Shown one piece after another: positions 1-11,315 of a stretch of DNA of 64,000 nucleotides. The translations under genes and the position numbers were made by a program. Location of the stretch: the NCBI GenBank assembly GCA_033296885.1, contig MU863948.1, positions 1-64,000 of the forward strand. The letters run 5' to 3'. Under the pieces are notes generated by a model. That model saw only the letters and a list, made by a program, of their open reading frames with translations, made no database searches and had not been told where the DNA came from. Each line of letters opens with the position of its first letter. The stretch's first letter is position 1. This DNA is from Triangularia verruculosa. Taxonomy: Eukaryota > Ascomycota > Sordariomycetes > Sordariales > Podosporaceae.

Positions 1-89
1 GAGCTACAGGTATCATGTGTGACAATTCCGCTACGCTATTAGTGTATTAGCTACAGGGCCCTTAGGCCTGTATATGAGCCATACCTATT

Positions 90-1400
90 TTAATAAATTT
101 AAATAATAATCCATTCTTATATAATCTTTAAATAAAAATTTTAACCCGGCTTAAGTTAATTTTTATATATAAAGTAATAGTTAAAATAATAAAATTAATA
201 GATATCTCCGAAATTATTATATAAATTAATTTAAAGGTTTTTAAAGTCTTTATAAACGAAATTATATAAAATATTAATATTTTACATATACCTTCCTTTA
301 TTATATTTAAAAATAATAATAAAGGTAATTATTTAAAGTAAAAGTAAAAAATTATTTATATTTTTTTTAATTGATAAAGTTAATAATATAAGTAAATTAA
401 ATATATTTTTTATTATTAATAATATTTTTCTTCCTTTAAGGATAAAAAGTAATCGGAAATAGCTCCGACCTATAATTACCTTTATTAAGGAAATAAATAC
501 TGAGGGGAAGTTTTAAAATCGGATAGTTAAATATAGTTAAATCTCTATTTTAAACTTCTTTTTAATTAATAATATTTTAATTTATTAATTAAAAAAGTAA
601 TTTAAAATAAATAAAAGTCTTTATATATACTTTATTAATTATATTAAATATTAATTAATATTATATATAAAAAATAATTTATTCGATTTTATTAATTAAT
701 TAACATACCTTAAGTTTAAAAGTATTAACTATAGCGATTAATATAGTATTAATTAACCCGGTATAAAATATAGTTATAAATTCGAGGTATTTCTTTAATA
801 AAAGTTTAAGGATTTAAAACCCCCGCTAATTAATAAATTTTCTTTTATATTTATTTATTATAAAAATTCTAAAGTATAAATAAATATAATTAATAGCGGC
901 CGCTTTTACTAAAATTAATATAAAGTTAGAGTTAATTTAATTAAAGAATTAATAAAAGTAAAGAAATTCGACCTTTTTTAAATAATTATATTAATTATTT
1001 ATAATATTAACGTCGATTTTTTAAATTATTTTCTCTTTTAATAAAAAGTCTTTAAAAGTATAAATCCTACTTTTAATATTAACGGTTTTTAAAGTAAAGA
1101 AGGGTTTATTATTTTTATAGTATTTAAGATAATAATATATTTTTTACGGTTTAAAGTAAGCGTTATTATTAAAGAAAACTGACTAAATATAATATTAATT
1201 TAGTAAATAATAAGGCTTTATTTTATAAAAGATATTACTATAGTTTCTTTTAAAAGCAAGAAGAAAAATTCGGGGGATAAATTATTAATAATAAACCTTA
1301 TTTAACTTAGGAAGGTAATCTTTACCTTTAATCCGGTATTTAAAAAGATATATAGGCACTTAGTTTAAGAGGGTAAGGTCGGAACTGTGATTATAAGGGC
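90..1400. repeat. AT-rich RIP-degraded repeat block, left copy
   Basis: Almost pure A/T sequence with no sustained reading frame. Positions about 90-590 match the reverse complement of about 10205-10960. For example, the stretch near 100-130 reappears inverted near 10660-10690 with a single transition. Where the right copy still has C or G (10205-10255), this copy has T or A at nearly every such site, the directional pattern left by repeat-induced point mutation. The original element cannot be named; a retrotransposon body is likely because the right copy abuts LTR-like sequence. Confidence 0.75.
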
Positions 1401-1879
1401 GGGTAAGTTGAGGGCGGAAATAGGAAATGAAGTGAAGAAGGAGTAGTAGAATGCCCTGTGTTTTTCATTATGTACCTACGTGGCAAATTAAACACTTCTA
1501 GAGACATGATCGGATTAATACATGGCTACGTGATGAGGCTAGGTGCGGAAGCCTATATAGCTACTGCTAAATAAGGTACCTTAATACCTACCTACCTATA
1601 TTGAGGGCTTTGTAACCAGACCGAAACTAGATTGTTCTGTTACCTCAACTCCCTCCCTGCCTGCACCAACGGTGCTTCCCGTCGTCATCAACAGCGGAAA
1701 CAGCCTTTTTATGTCTGCGACCTGGCGGGTCAGCCTCTGCCCTTTCCAAAGCCGGTTTCCGTAAATTTCCATTAGTAAAAGCACCATTGTTAACTACCTA
1801 TGTAAAGGCGGACTAGGTTCTCCAGAGGACAAAGTCTCATTCTAAAACCCCCAACTCCTGTTCCAAGGTCAAAGATGCC

Positions 1880-2350
1880 TACCTGGTACCTGGCTAATTG
1901 CTTTAACTTAAATATATTAGCACTCCTCTCTATAGCTAAGGTACCTACCCGTTTTGTATGTAGGGGCAACATGCTCTCCTCTCTAACCAGTAGGGAAAAT
2001 GACACGTAACAGACCCTGACAGCTATTCTTTATATATGCACATCTTCGAGGAGCGGGACCATGTTGACTAAAGTGGCACTCCCAAGGCGCAATAGAAGGA
2101 CGCGACGGCACAGTTGGCATCACAGCACTCTGCTGTGGTACCTCCAGCGTCAACACTACAGTGTGAAAAGAAGATAACCTAAATATTCGATTGTACAGGA
2201 AGCAGTATCATGTCGGCAAAAAGCAGCTGCCTCACCCATTCAACGCCTCGCCTACTAGCACTGACTTTCATCAAGATCTCCGGCGCAACCTGACATCTGC
2301 CATCTCCTGAAGCAACAATATGATTCATCTGGGTATTCGGTATGGTGATT
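1880..2350. repeat. Dispersed direct repeat, segment A, copy 1
   Basis: About 450 bp that reappears in the same orientation at about 13263-13732, with many transitions and small indels. Shared landmarks include a stretch with GTAGGGGCAAC and CTCTCCTCTC, a block with GACGCGAC and GCACAGTT, and the end ATCTCCTGAAGCAACA / ATCTCCTCAAATAACA. No coding frame survives in either copy. It is probably part of an old transposable element. Confidence 0.7.
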
Positions 2351-2799
2351 ACCAGCAGTGCTCACGAGCGCGTCGGGCTTCATTTGAACATGTACAGCTT
2401 TTGGAACTTAATAACACTAAGGTGAACTCTGAAAAAAGTCTAGAAAGGTTCCCGCATCGGGCCAGCCCAAGTACCTGGAAGCTTGGGTAAATTTCAACTT
2501 GGCTCACGATAATATAGCCTTAGCTTGGCTTGAAGCCATCGCGATTTATCCCATCCCATTCGCTTGCAAGGCTTCCGGTGGTTTTTCCGTTCCGGTAGGT
2601 AGCACGGGAACCGAAGTAGACAAAAATACGGCGGACTTGACTTGGCTCAGATGCCCATCTTGTAAGATAAATCAAGCCTGTCTCATTTCATTGCTCACTC
2701 TCGTTGGGCAGGGCAATCACGAACAAGTACGTCGGAATGTCAGCTGCTGTTGAAGTGATGTAAAAACGTTGCTTGGTGGGAGTGGGGACGTGTTGCAGG

Positions 2800-2995
2800 C
2801 TATAAGTCCCACTTTGGCGCAGAGCAAATACCAAATTGAAACTGAAATTGGCCAGTGGTGTAAGTAGCATAGATGGTATAACCCCCAACCGGGAGTAATA
2901 CTCCAGCGCGTTCCCAGGCTACCATAAGGCACGGGTTCGAATCTCGTCGAAGGTCAAAATTCAAAACCCCAACTTTGTCTACACAATTTCTTTTT
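2800..2995 (+). repeat. tRNA-like (SINE-type) repeat, segment B, copy 1
   Basis: It contains a pol III B-box-like GGGTTCGAATC that folds into a five-pair T-arm (ACGGG with CTCGT), and an upstream A-box-like TGGTATAACC. It is followed about 40 bp later by a T-rich tail (TTTCTTTTTTTACTTT). No matching acceptor stem is found, so it is not a functional tRNA. A diverged copy lies at 13090-13260. A tRNA-derived SINE relic is the best reading; it is an inference from the box and tail layout. Confidence 0.45.
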
Positions 2996-3537
2996 TTACT
3001 TTAGATCAAGTAGCTTCCTACCCCTACGTTCATACTACCTAAGTAATTGTTTTATTTTAAATTCAATTTTATAAATGAGAAATTGGCGGCGCAACTTTAG
3101 AGATCATTCCAACTGAAGTCGGCTGTTGAGGTACTAAATCGTGCTGCGTCGCCTTTGGGCGACCTGAGTGCAGGGAAGGAATTAAGTAGAAATTACTTCA
3201 CATTTTACTGATGGAAAACTTTCGCACCGGCAGTCCTTGATCATCACAAACGAAGACATTGATTTTGGTAGTATGTCGTCCTGGAACAGACACCGCTGCG
3301 TGGCTGTATGCTAGGCATCCCATGGCTAAGGTGCCGTAGGTATATCTGCACTCGCACAGGGGGACATTGATGTGACGTGGAAAGTGTAGCTGAGGCCGGG
3401 TGTGAAGCCCCGGCCAATCAAGGGAGGGACCCTCTATATCTGCACCGTTCGCAGCGTCCAGATCTGCCAGCGAACACCAAACCAGCCCACTAAGATCGCA
3501 ATGACCAGGGCCCGAACATTCAGCGGAGAAATCAGAG

Positions 3538-4228
3538 ATGGGATTTGCAAGGTCACTCTTCCTGTCTTTTGTCGTCGGTCTCATGCGCTTCCTTCTGCGA
3601 TATTTCCCATCCCATCCACTCGTTAAAATTTCCTCATGAAGCGGGCAGTGGCCGTTGCGTCGACATCAGGCTCGCTTCAATTGCCGTCCTCTGGGTGCTG
3701 TCGCTCTAGCAAATGTGTATCGGCCATCTCCTATTCCCCGGTCGATGGCGCGCAAGATTTCTCGTCGCTTCTAGCTGCAACAGCAGCAACAGTGACGCCC
3801 GACGTCAGCACGGTGACCGAGACAGCAACCGAAATTCCCACTCAGTATGCCAGTTTGGTGGAGACATCCATCTTCACCGAGACAGTCATGTCAATGGTAT
3901 CGGCAAAGACTCAACTGCGACCTGTCGGTATCACCGGCACTGCAAGCACACAGACACTGGTCATCACGGTCACCCAGACCATATGTTGGAACCCACATCA
4001 GCCTACAAACTGCTCGCTGTGGACCCTTCGACTCTCATCTATGCTCGCACCGTTTATACCTTGCTGGCGGCTTCGTCTATGTCCGCATACGCTACAGAAG
4101 ACTGTTCTTCGAGGGAGAGGCACAGCGGCGCGTGCCAATGCATTGGTGTTACGCCAACCACGATCACGGCTGTGTTTCTTTCCTCCTCGTTATCCTTTGG
4201 CTTCAAAAGCCCCTCCAGCCATTAGTTC
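3538..4228 (+). pseudogene. Remnant of a secreted Ser/Thr-rich protein gene
   Basis: A short start at 3538 encodes a hydrophobic leader-like segment (MGFARSLFLSFVVGL). In shifted frames, 3636-3990 encodes a strongly Thr/Val/Ser-rich stretch with TVTET- and TVTQT-type repeats. A third frame at 3990-4200 encodes ASSMSAYATEDCSSRE and then CQCIGVTPTTITA. The last piece resembles the Cys plus Thr-rich segments common in fungal extracellular proteins. I found no intron set that joins the frames, so it looks frameshifted. It could instead be a gene with missed splice sites. Confidence 0.3.
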
Positions 4229-4260
4229 GCTACTCGTTCATCCCACGGGTAGGCCGCATC

Positions 4261-5225
4261 CTAGCTTTGCGACCTGTAAACGTTATTGCAAATATCACCA
4301 AAAACTTCCAGCGCTCTCCGATATGTCGCAATGACCTCACCAATCCTTACGGCAACGTCTCTTCCCAATGGCAACATCCTTTCCTTTTCCTTGTCAGCCC
4401 CTGCACCCTCCCCAACAATGACCTCGTATACAGCTCGTACAGCCTTTCTAGGGTCACCATCCGCGAAGCCCGCTAGACCGCCTTCTGTCAACATTTTGGT
4501 AATCTGATCTGCCATTGACCCAACATATTCTCCGGGCAAATTCTCTTCCCGGTACCGTCTCCCAGCCCTGGCGTTATCGCCCATGGTTGTATCGAAAGCT
4601 CCCAGCTGAACTGTCAGCACTCTAATCCCAGCAGCAGCCACCTCTTGGCCGAGGACCTTGGAGAATCCTGTCCAAGCATCAGTCTTTGTTTTCGGCTTCT
4701 TTCGTGTCTGGTGTGAGCCTTACCATCCAATGCCGCCTTGGCAGCCGCATAGCCAGCCATGCTCTCCCTTCCTTCCAGCCCGGCCCCGCTACTCATGTTG
4801 ACAATGACGCCTCTCTTCCTCTGTCTCATGAACGGGAGCACAACTCTCATTAACCTGGCCGGACCAAAGTACATCGTGTCCATCATCCCTCTCAGTTCGT
4901 CTTCCTCGAGTAACTCAGCCGGGGCATGGATCGAGAAGCCTGCGTTGTTGACGAGGACGTCGATGGCAATATTCTGGGATCGTTCGAGATCGTTGATCAG
5001 GTTGGGGGAGGAAAGGTCGTTGACGTCGAGCTGGAGCCACTGGCGGGAGCCAGGGCCGGGGTGGGACAGGATTTCGGCGACGACATCGGGAGTTCGTGAG
5101 GGGGAGCGGGAGGTGGCGATCAAATTGTGGCCTTGTTCGAGGACGAGGCGGGAAAGCAGGAGGCCGAATCCCGACGAGGTGCCGGTTATGAGAAATGTCA
5201 GACCTTGTGGTGGATCGTTCGACAT
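4261..5225 (-). CDS. Short-chain dehydrogenase/reductase
   Basis: Two exons, 5225-4724 and 4667-4261, split by a 56-bp intron (GTAAGG...ACAG), giving 302 aa. A classical NAD(P)-dependent SDR fold is visible: cofactor loop TGTSSGFG at residues 14-21, NNAG at 93-96, catalytic Ser in NMSSGAG near 145, and Tyr159/Lys163 in GYAAAKAAL. Splicing gives AALDGFSKVLGQEV across the junction, as expected in the family. Substrate is unknown. It lies on the same strand as the oxygenase and SnoaL-like genes that follow, so a shared small pathway is possible but not shown. The start is the first ATG of the frame. Confidence 0.9.
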
Positions 5226-5850
5226 TTTTGAAGTGGTACTGGTAGCTAACAGATACTGTCAGCGGAGTGCTTCTGGACAAAACGAGCAAGCTGGGATCTG
5301 TAGGGTGGCATCAAGTCTGTTATACGGCCTTATTGACAGGAGCTCGCTGTGTCACCGGCACTGTTGGTGAGCTTGGCGGATTTAGCCGGCGATATTGTCT
5401 TATGTCCGCATCTTCTTGTTGATTATGTCGCAGGACCGCTCTATATCTTGTGCCTCTGACATCCGAAGGATGATCGCTGATGGTCTGGTGATGCCTGTTC
5501 GGACTCGGATGCAGGATTGATAAGACGGGAAAAATGTTGCACGACATGGGCGATCGTAATGGTCGGGCACATGTACTTCAGGTCGCGCAACGTTCGGATT
5601 CTGGGGAGGATTTGAAATACGATCGTCATCAGATTGAGGACGCGACGCAAAGGCATGCAGCGGAAAATAATAGGTTTGGCGATCACAGAGACAAGTGAAT
5701 CGAGGCTGCCCTAACCCTCACTGGTCAAGCTGCAACCTTAAATTGCGAGATAAATAAAGCAGAAGATGACATGGATATCTTACTCTGTTGTATCGGGTCA
5801 AGTAGCCGAATGAGCACTGAGACTTGTATATACATTAACCCCGTTAGTGC
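5226..5850. other. Intergenic, no gene seen
   Basis: This stretch separates the SDR start from the oxygenase stop. It should hold the SDR promoter and the oxygenase 3' UTR. Short open frames here show no protein-like composition. Confidence 0.5.
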
Positions 5851-7676
5851 CTAGCCCCCATTTGTCTGTTTCGCCTGGAGCTTCTGCTGCCATGGGAGGG
5901 GTTCTGTTGCAACTTGAACCGGCGTATCCTGCCTCCTCGCCTTCCAATCTTCAATATCCTTGCTATCCACCCAGTTACCATGCAGTCCCAGCTTCAGCTT
6001 CAAGGGCAGACGAATGACGGCAAGCGGTCCTTGGCTCAAATTCTGAGCGTCGAAAATCACAAGGTCGTTCCTCAGCACATCCAAGTGATTCAACAGGGCG
6101 ATCAGGTATCCCTCGCCTTCCGCCCCCCCTTCTTTTGGAATGAATGTCGGTTCCTGAAACGTCATTGTTGGTCCGGGGAAGTACACGTCTTCCAAACCAG
6201 CTTTTTCTTTCTTCGTCTCTCCATCTGATAGAGGCGATGAGGAGGTGTGGTAATGGTCGTCTCCCCAGCTGAAATGGCCCAGGCAGTTGAACAGGCCTCC
6301 CGCTGGTGGTCCACACTTGGCAAAGTCGTATGGCCTGGTTGGATCGACAACAGCCTGCCAAAAGTGACGATATGGCTTCGTCAGGTACCGATCATCTATC
6401 CTGGAGAACTCTCCATTTGTGAGCCAGACGACCGCTGGCTTGACGCGCTCATCGGCCACCCAAACATCTACATCTCCTGCTTCTGCTGTCCGAATTGGCG
6501 ACTTCTTTGCCTTGGGATCGAAGATCCATCTTGTCGTTGGAGAGCTGAGCTTGTTTCTCTTGGCGATTGTGTCCGCGGAAGGTGTGATGTTCTTGTCCGG
6601 GGGAAAGAAGAAGAAGACGTTTCCGTCGGCAACAGTCAGATCGAAGACAATTTCTCCCGACGACAGCTCATACGCGCCCGCGACATGGCCATGGAAGCCG
6701 TTATCCGCCCTATACCATGTGATTTCTCCCGGATCCCCTGTCCCTCTCCTCGGCACCACCGCATACCACTGGTCCTCCTCCGGATCCCTTACGTCAAGTC
6801 AGCACTGCAGTGGTCAACCAGGGGTTTTGGGTAAACTCACCAAGCAAACTTCCGCCCCCCGTTCTTCATCCTCTCCAAGTTCATCTTAATCGGCGTCAAC
6901 GCCAGAACAAGATAATTCTCCGTCAACCCCGCGTCATGAATCATTCCCGCAAACGGCGCCTTGTACCACCCTTCCTGTGTTTTCTTGCCGTCCTTGTCAA
7001 CAGTCCAAACCGCCACATCCACCCCGCAATCAGCACCATCACCGCCACATTCATACGCAAAGCTGACCATCTCCCCCGTTTCCGGATCAAACTTTGGATG
7101 GGCCGTCCATGTCGGCGACTTGATCTGGCCCTCAAAGTCGTAGCGTCCAAGTGTTTCGAGGGTATCGGGGTCCATGGCAAAAGGGGGGCCGTCTTCCTTT
7201 GTGGTGAGGAGCATTCCCCTCCAAAAGACAACGTTAGTGTTTGAGGCGGTGCGGATCACGCCTTTGACGGATTCGTTATCTGTGAAGGGGTTGCGGTATT
7301 TGCCGAAGAGGGACCTGCGGGCGGCGGTTTCGTGTTTGTATCTGTCGGTCTGAACGTATTTCTGCTGGAAGTCGGCGTGCCCGTTGGCGATGCGGATGGC
7401 GGTGACGGAGCCATCGCCGTTGAAGTGGATATCGTCTTCGTAGAGAGGTGGGAAGCGGTGGTCGGGTTGGACGCGGTAGAAGGTGCCATTTATCTCTGGG
7501 GGGATTGTGCCGGTGACCTCAAGGTTGAAGACCGAGCCCTCAAACCGAGAGGGCGCATTCATGGACCGGAAGGTGTCGGTTTTTGGGAAGGCGACCTTTT
7601 CGGGGGCGGTGAGCTCATTGTTGCTGTAGTTTGGGGAGGTGTCAATGTGAGGTGCTAGATCGAATATGTGTGCCAT
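5851..7676 (-). CDS. Carotenoid cleavage / lignostilbene-type dioxygenase
   Basis: Two exons, 7676-6841 and 6787-5851, with a 53-bp intron (GTGAGT...GTAAG), giving 590 aa. The join restores KFAWDPEEDQW at the conserved start of the second half. All four iron-ligand histidines of the carotenoid oxygenase (RPE65-type) family can be placed: His193 (TAHPKFDP), His247 (MIHDAGLTENY), His311 or 313 (FHGHVAGAYE) and His548 (LGLHGNW). Such non-heme iron enzymes split a C=C bond of carotenoids or stilbenes with O2. Overall motifs fit the fungal lignostilbene/resveratrol-cleaving branch better than retinal-forming enzymes, but that is inference. A soluble enzyme is expected; no signal peptide is seen. 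Confidence 0.92.
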
Positions 7677-8295
7677 GGTGGTCGTGACGGGGTTTCTTGT
7701 TGGTGTTTGTCTTTCTGCAGAGGCGTTGTTGAGCTCTTCTTGCGGGACATGTCGTGATAAGTGGGAAGGAATGGGACTGGTGGATACAAGAGGTGTCGAT
7801 GTTCAAGCTCCACGGTCGCGTGGTTCTTTAGCCATGCGTCCCCGGCAAACACAACAAAAGTGGTGGCATCCTTGTATCGCCAAATTAAACCTCCGACGGT
7901 AAATCGGATGCTTCCGAGATGTAGTTGGGGGATTGTTGTTCCCGGCTTGGGGTAGGTCACCGGATAAGCTTGGTGCGGGGAAAAACTGTTACGAGAGGGT
8001 AGCTTGAAGAGGGGAGGAGCTTCAGATGGGGGGTAGCTTGATAACCCCAACTCGGCAGTCCTACCACGTGTTAATACCGGCCTCAAGTTCCGTTCAAACC
8101 AAAAGTCTAATGTAAGGCACAAAGGTCTAACAGGCCGTGAGGTAAAGAAAGACAGAAAGGATGCAGCAAGTGTGAAAGATTATCGAGATGAAGGCCAAAA
8201 TCATTGAATTCAATTGCTAAGCTAAAGTAAACACACCCTTAAACAAACCCCTGAAAGCTACCCCACCATGTCAACAATGAACGCCCCACTTGAAA
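7677..8295. other. Intergenic, oxygenase promoter region
   Basis: About 620 bp between the oxygenase start and the stop of the SnoaL-like gene. A 155-codon antisense frame at 7655-8122 overlaps the oxygenase start and has no domain-like composition. Nothing else recognisable. Confidence 0.5.
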
Positions 8296-9322
8296 CTACG
8301 CTGTTGCCTTGAACTGCACCAAATCCGGCAGCACCCTCTCCCCCACCCTCGCCTCTCTCACCTCCGCCCCCTCTCTCCTCTGGTCCTTCGGCAGATCCAA
8401 TACCAGTGCCGGATCGCTCGTCTCCACAGGCTCTCCATACTTGGGTGCCCGCAGGTCGTCATCCTTGATCCTCTTTCCAGTCACCGGATGAGGGTAATGG
8501 AATGGAATGACTCTGGTATCCGGCCACAAGCTTCTCTGCTCAACCAGCTCATCTGGCCCATCGGGGTTCTCGGGGTATCTGTCAAGCGCATCAGTACGCG
8601 TTTCAGCGTCTCCTTCAAGTCGGGGCAACTCACGTCGAAGTGGGGAAGGGGATGTAATTCTTCTTGGTGTGACTCCAGCCCTTCTCATGCTCGGCGTGCC
8701 AGAAAGGAAAATACCGGTATCTGAACAGCTTCCACACGCCGTCTTCCTTGATGTACTCGTTCTCGTAGAGGCCGCCTTCCCACCATTGACGGTGGCCGCG
8801 GGGGTAATACTCCTCGATGGACTCGTGGGTGCCGGCTTGCATGAGAGCGCGCATGCGGCACCAGGCGTGGGTGCCGGTGCTGTCAACGTCGACAATTTCT
8901 TGCATCATGAGATGGTCTAACAGCCAACCTTCAACAGGGCCGTTGCGTCCTTTGACAAACGACTGCTGAAAGCGGCCCTGGTAGAGGCGGGCGATACTGG
9001 CTTTGCCACGGTAGCGGCCGCCGAGAAACTCGACGTAGGCGTCCGGGTGGTCGGAGAACATGTCGACTACCTTTTGGGGCGTCAGTACTGTGAATAGCCG
9101 ACAGTGTGGAGATGGCTTACCTACCTCATTGTAAAGGCATTTGTCGAGGTAATACCCATATTTGAAGTGGATTTTGCGGACCTCGGCCTCGTCTGCGGGC
9201 AATGCTGGTTAGAAGTCATGACGGTGTGAACTGCTTCCACGTAAAGGCTTACCTGAAACACGAGACAGCTCTTTTTGCAGTGCCTGCACCTGCTTCTTGA
9301 GTTCTGCGAATTCTTGTTCCAT
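8296..9322 (-). CDS. SnoaL-like (NTF2-fold) domain protein
   Basis: Four exons: 9322-9253, 9192-9125, 9070-8634 and 8578-8296, giving 285 aa. Introns are 60, 54 and 55 bp with GTAAGC, GTAGGT and GTGAGT donors. The 54-bp intron is in frame, so its removal rests on site quality. The N-terminus is a short coiled coil (MEQEFAELKKQVQALQKEL). After it comes a SnoaL-like fold: EVRKIHFKYGYYLDKCLYNE, then MFSDHPDAYVEFLGGRYRGK, GTHAWCRMRALMQAG, and a Trp/Tyr-rich end (WKLFRYRYFPFW). Members are often polyketide cyclases or small dehydratases/isomerases. The exact reaction is unknown. An in-frame ATG at 9433 is rejected in favour of 9322 because the intervening residues do not look conserved. Confidence 0.8.
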
Positions 9323-9888
9323 GGTTTTCTTCTTGGTGAAGTCGGCTAAAAGAGCTGGAGGTCTAGCATGTGATGTTATGCTGGACTTGATCTGGGCTAT
9401 ATATGTCCACTGTCCGAGAGCCACATGTGCCATCCGCGCTATGGGGTCATGTCCACCGTCTGAGCTAGGTTCCGAAGTAGGTACCTATGTAACCTCCCGC
9501 GAATCTGGGGACTGGAGACGATAGCAACGCTAGGCTAGTGAGGGGTATCGGAGTTCGACAATCAATCCATCATAGCAGGCCCGGAGATTGTGGGGTCGGT
9601 TAGATATCCGGAGCGTAATATTGGTAGCACCTTGTTGATGATGTTATCGGCAGATGCGGTGGGTGGGGGAACTGTCGCATTCTGCCGGCTGCAGCTCCTT
9701 ACCTTAGGTATGCGGGGAATACTGCGCTAATGTTGGAAAACTCTCTCTGCACGAGGACCTTGCCGGTAAACATAAGTGAATTTCAGAAAGAAGCATTGCC
9801 AAAGGTTCCAGCCTACCGCCTACCTACCTATGTACAAAGACTCTTACCCATCCTAAGCTGCTTCTTCAGCTGGTAAACTGGCACGCTG
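9323..9888. other. Intergenic, no gene seen
   Basis: Promoter side of the SnoaL-like gene, leading into the repeat island. It contains scattered GTAGGTACCTA-type motifs near 9478 and 9815 and no supportable frame. Confidence 0.5.
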
Positions 9889-10210
9889 TGGACAAAATAA
9901 TTGGTACTACAAGTCAGGATAACACCTTAAGAATAGTAGAAAAGGCCTATTAACAATCTTCTTTAAGCTTATCACTATCTTTTAACATAGTAAAAGTATC
10001 TTTTAAGACCAATTAACTATCTTTTAAGGCCTTTTAGCTATTTTTTAAGCTGTGTAAGTATCTTTTAAGGCCTTTCAACTATCTTTTAAACCTGTTTAAT
10101 TATTTTTAAGGCTTTCTAACTATCTTTCAAGCCTTTTGGCTATCTTTTAAAGCCTTTTTACTATCTTTTAATATTATATTCCCACTTTGCAGTGCTAGTT
10201 ATTTTGTCCA
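9889..10210. mobile_element. MITE-like element with internal tandem repeats
   Basis: About 322 bp bounded by inverted ends: TGGACAAAATAATTGGTACT at 9889 and, reading inward from 10210, TGGACAAAATAACTAGCACT. A looser match (CACG three bases outside both ends) may extend the terminal repeat. The interior, about 9965-10175, is a degenerate tandem array of roughly 20-22 bp units built on CTATCTTTTAAGGCCTTTT, at least eight copies. There is no coding capacity, so it would need a transposase elsewhere. The target duplication is not clear, so the exact ends and superfamily are uncertain. Confidence 0.6.
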
Positions 10211-10952
10211 GGACGTGACTAGGATACTATTGGCTAGAAGGAAGTCTAGAGTAGAGACCCAACTATACTTAACTATCCGATTTTAAAATTTCCCTTTAAT
10301 ATTTACCTCCTTAGTAAAGATAACTATAAGTCGGAATTATTTCCGATTACCTTTTATTATTAAAAGAAAAGAAATATTACCGATAATAAAAAATATATTT
10401 AATTTACTTATATTATTAACTTCGTCGATTAAAAAAGTATAAGTAGTTTTTTATTTTTATTTTAAATAATTATATTTTTCTTTAAATATAATAAAGGGAG
10501 TTATATATAAAATATCGGTATTTTAAGCGATTTTATTTATAAAGATTTTAAAAGTCTTTAAATTAATTTATTTAATAATTTCGGAAATATTTATTAACTT
10601 TTGTATTTTGCTTATAATTTTATATATAAAAGTTAACTCGGATCGGATTAAAATCTTTATTTAAAGATTATATAAGAACGGATTATTATTTAAATATAGT
10701 AAATACTTTACTATATATACAAAATTTAATAATATTAATAATTAAAAAATAAAACTTAATAAAAAGGTTCATTTAAAATATCGGCCGAAAAGATTTTTTT
10801 AATATTTTTTAAGGTATTATAATATTCTTTTTAATATATTAAGGTCTTTATTAACGTAATATATATAAACTATAAATATATTTTATATTTATAGGGTATT
10901 TTCCTTAGCTTTTCTTTAATTATATTTATAATATATTTTACTATTTATATAG
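10211..10952. repeat. AT-rich RIP-degraded repeat block, right copy (inverted)
   Basis: Reverse-complement match to about 90-590. The first 50 bp next to the MITE-like element keep normal base composition, whereas the equivalent left-copy bases are converted to A/T. The block ends in LTR-like sequence at 10953, so it is probably the 3' internal part of a degraded LTR retrotransposon. Confidence 0.65.
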
Positions 10953-11315
10953 TGTTGAAATAGGTGCTATTGAGGCCTGTAAATATAGGCTCAAATAGCT
11001 ATCGGCGCAGTACACTGAGAGCGAAGAAGACTTTGAATGCAGCATTCGACAGTTGCCGGGGCACTGAAGGAAGGTGGATTACAGGGGCGGCGCCCTGTAA
11101 TATGTTGAAATAGGTGTCTCGCAGGCCTGTATAATGTAGGCCTGCGCTGGGGACCGAAGATATAGTGTCTCGCAGGTCTGTATGATGTAGACCTGCGCTG
11201 GGGACCGAAGATTGGCGCAGTGTACTCGAAATGAAGGAGGCTATATCTGTAGCCTACGATAGTGGCTAGGCACTGAAGGAAGATCAATCACAGGGGCGGC
11301 GCCCTACAATATATA
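10953..11315. repeat. Two tandem LTR-like units
   Basis: Two units start with TGTTGAAATAGGTG, at 10953 and 11103. Each contains GGCGCAGT, CACTGAAGGAAG and the GC-rich palindrome-like GGGGCGGCGCCCT near its end (11059-11100 and 11271-11312). The second unit holds an internal 51-bp tandem duplication (starts 11114 and 11165). The TG start and the position next to a degraded body suggest solo or nested LTRs. The 98-codon minus-strand frame across this stretch merely translates the repeats. Confidence 0.55.

Noticed and set aside
2870..2970. Functional tRNA gene
   Set aside because: The T-arm is good but no acceptor stem or anticodon arm pairs; treated as a tRNA-derived repeat.
7655..8122. 155-codon minus-strand frame upstream of the oxygenase
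   Set aside because: It overlaps the oxygenase start out of frame and has no domain, signal peptide or splice partner; read as promoter/5' UTR.
9960..10180. CRISPR-like array
   Set aside because: Units are contiguous and degenerate with no unique spacers; the genome is eukaryotic.
10991..11287. 98-codon minus-strand frame with internal peptide repeats
   Set aside because: The peptide repeats simply translate the 51-bp DNA duplication in LTR-like sequence.
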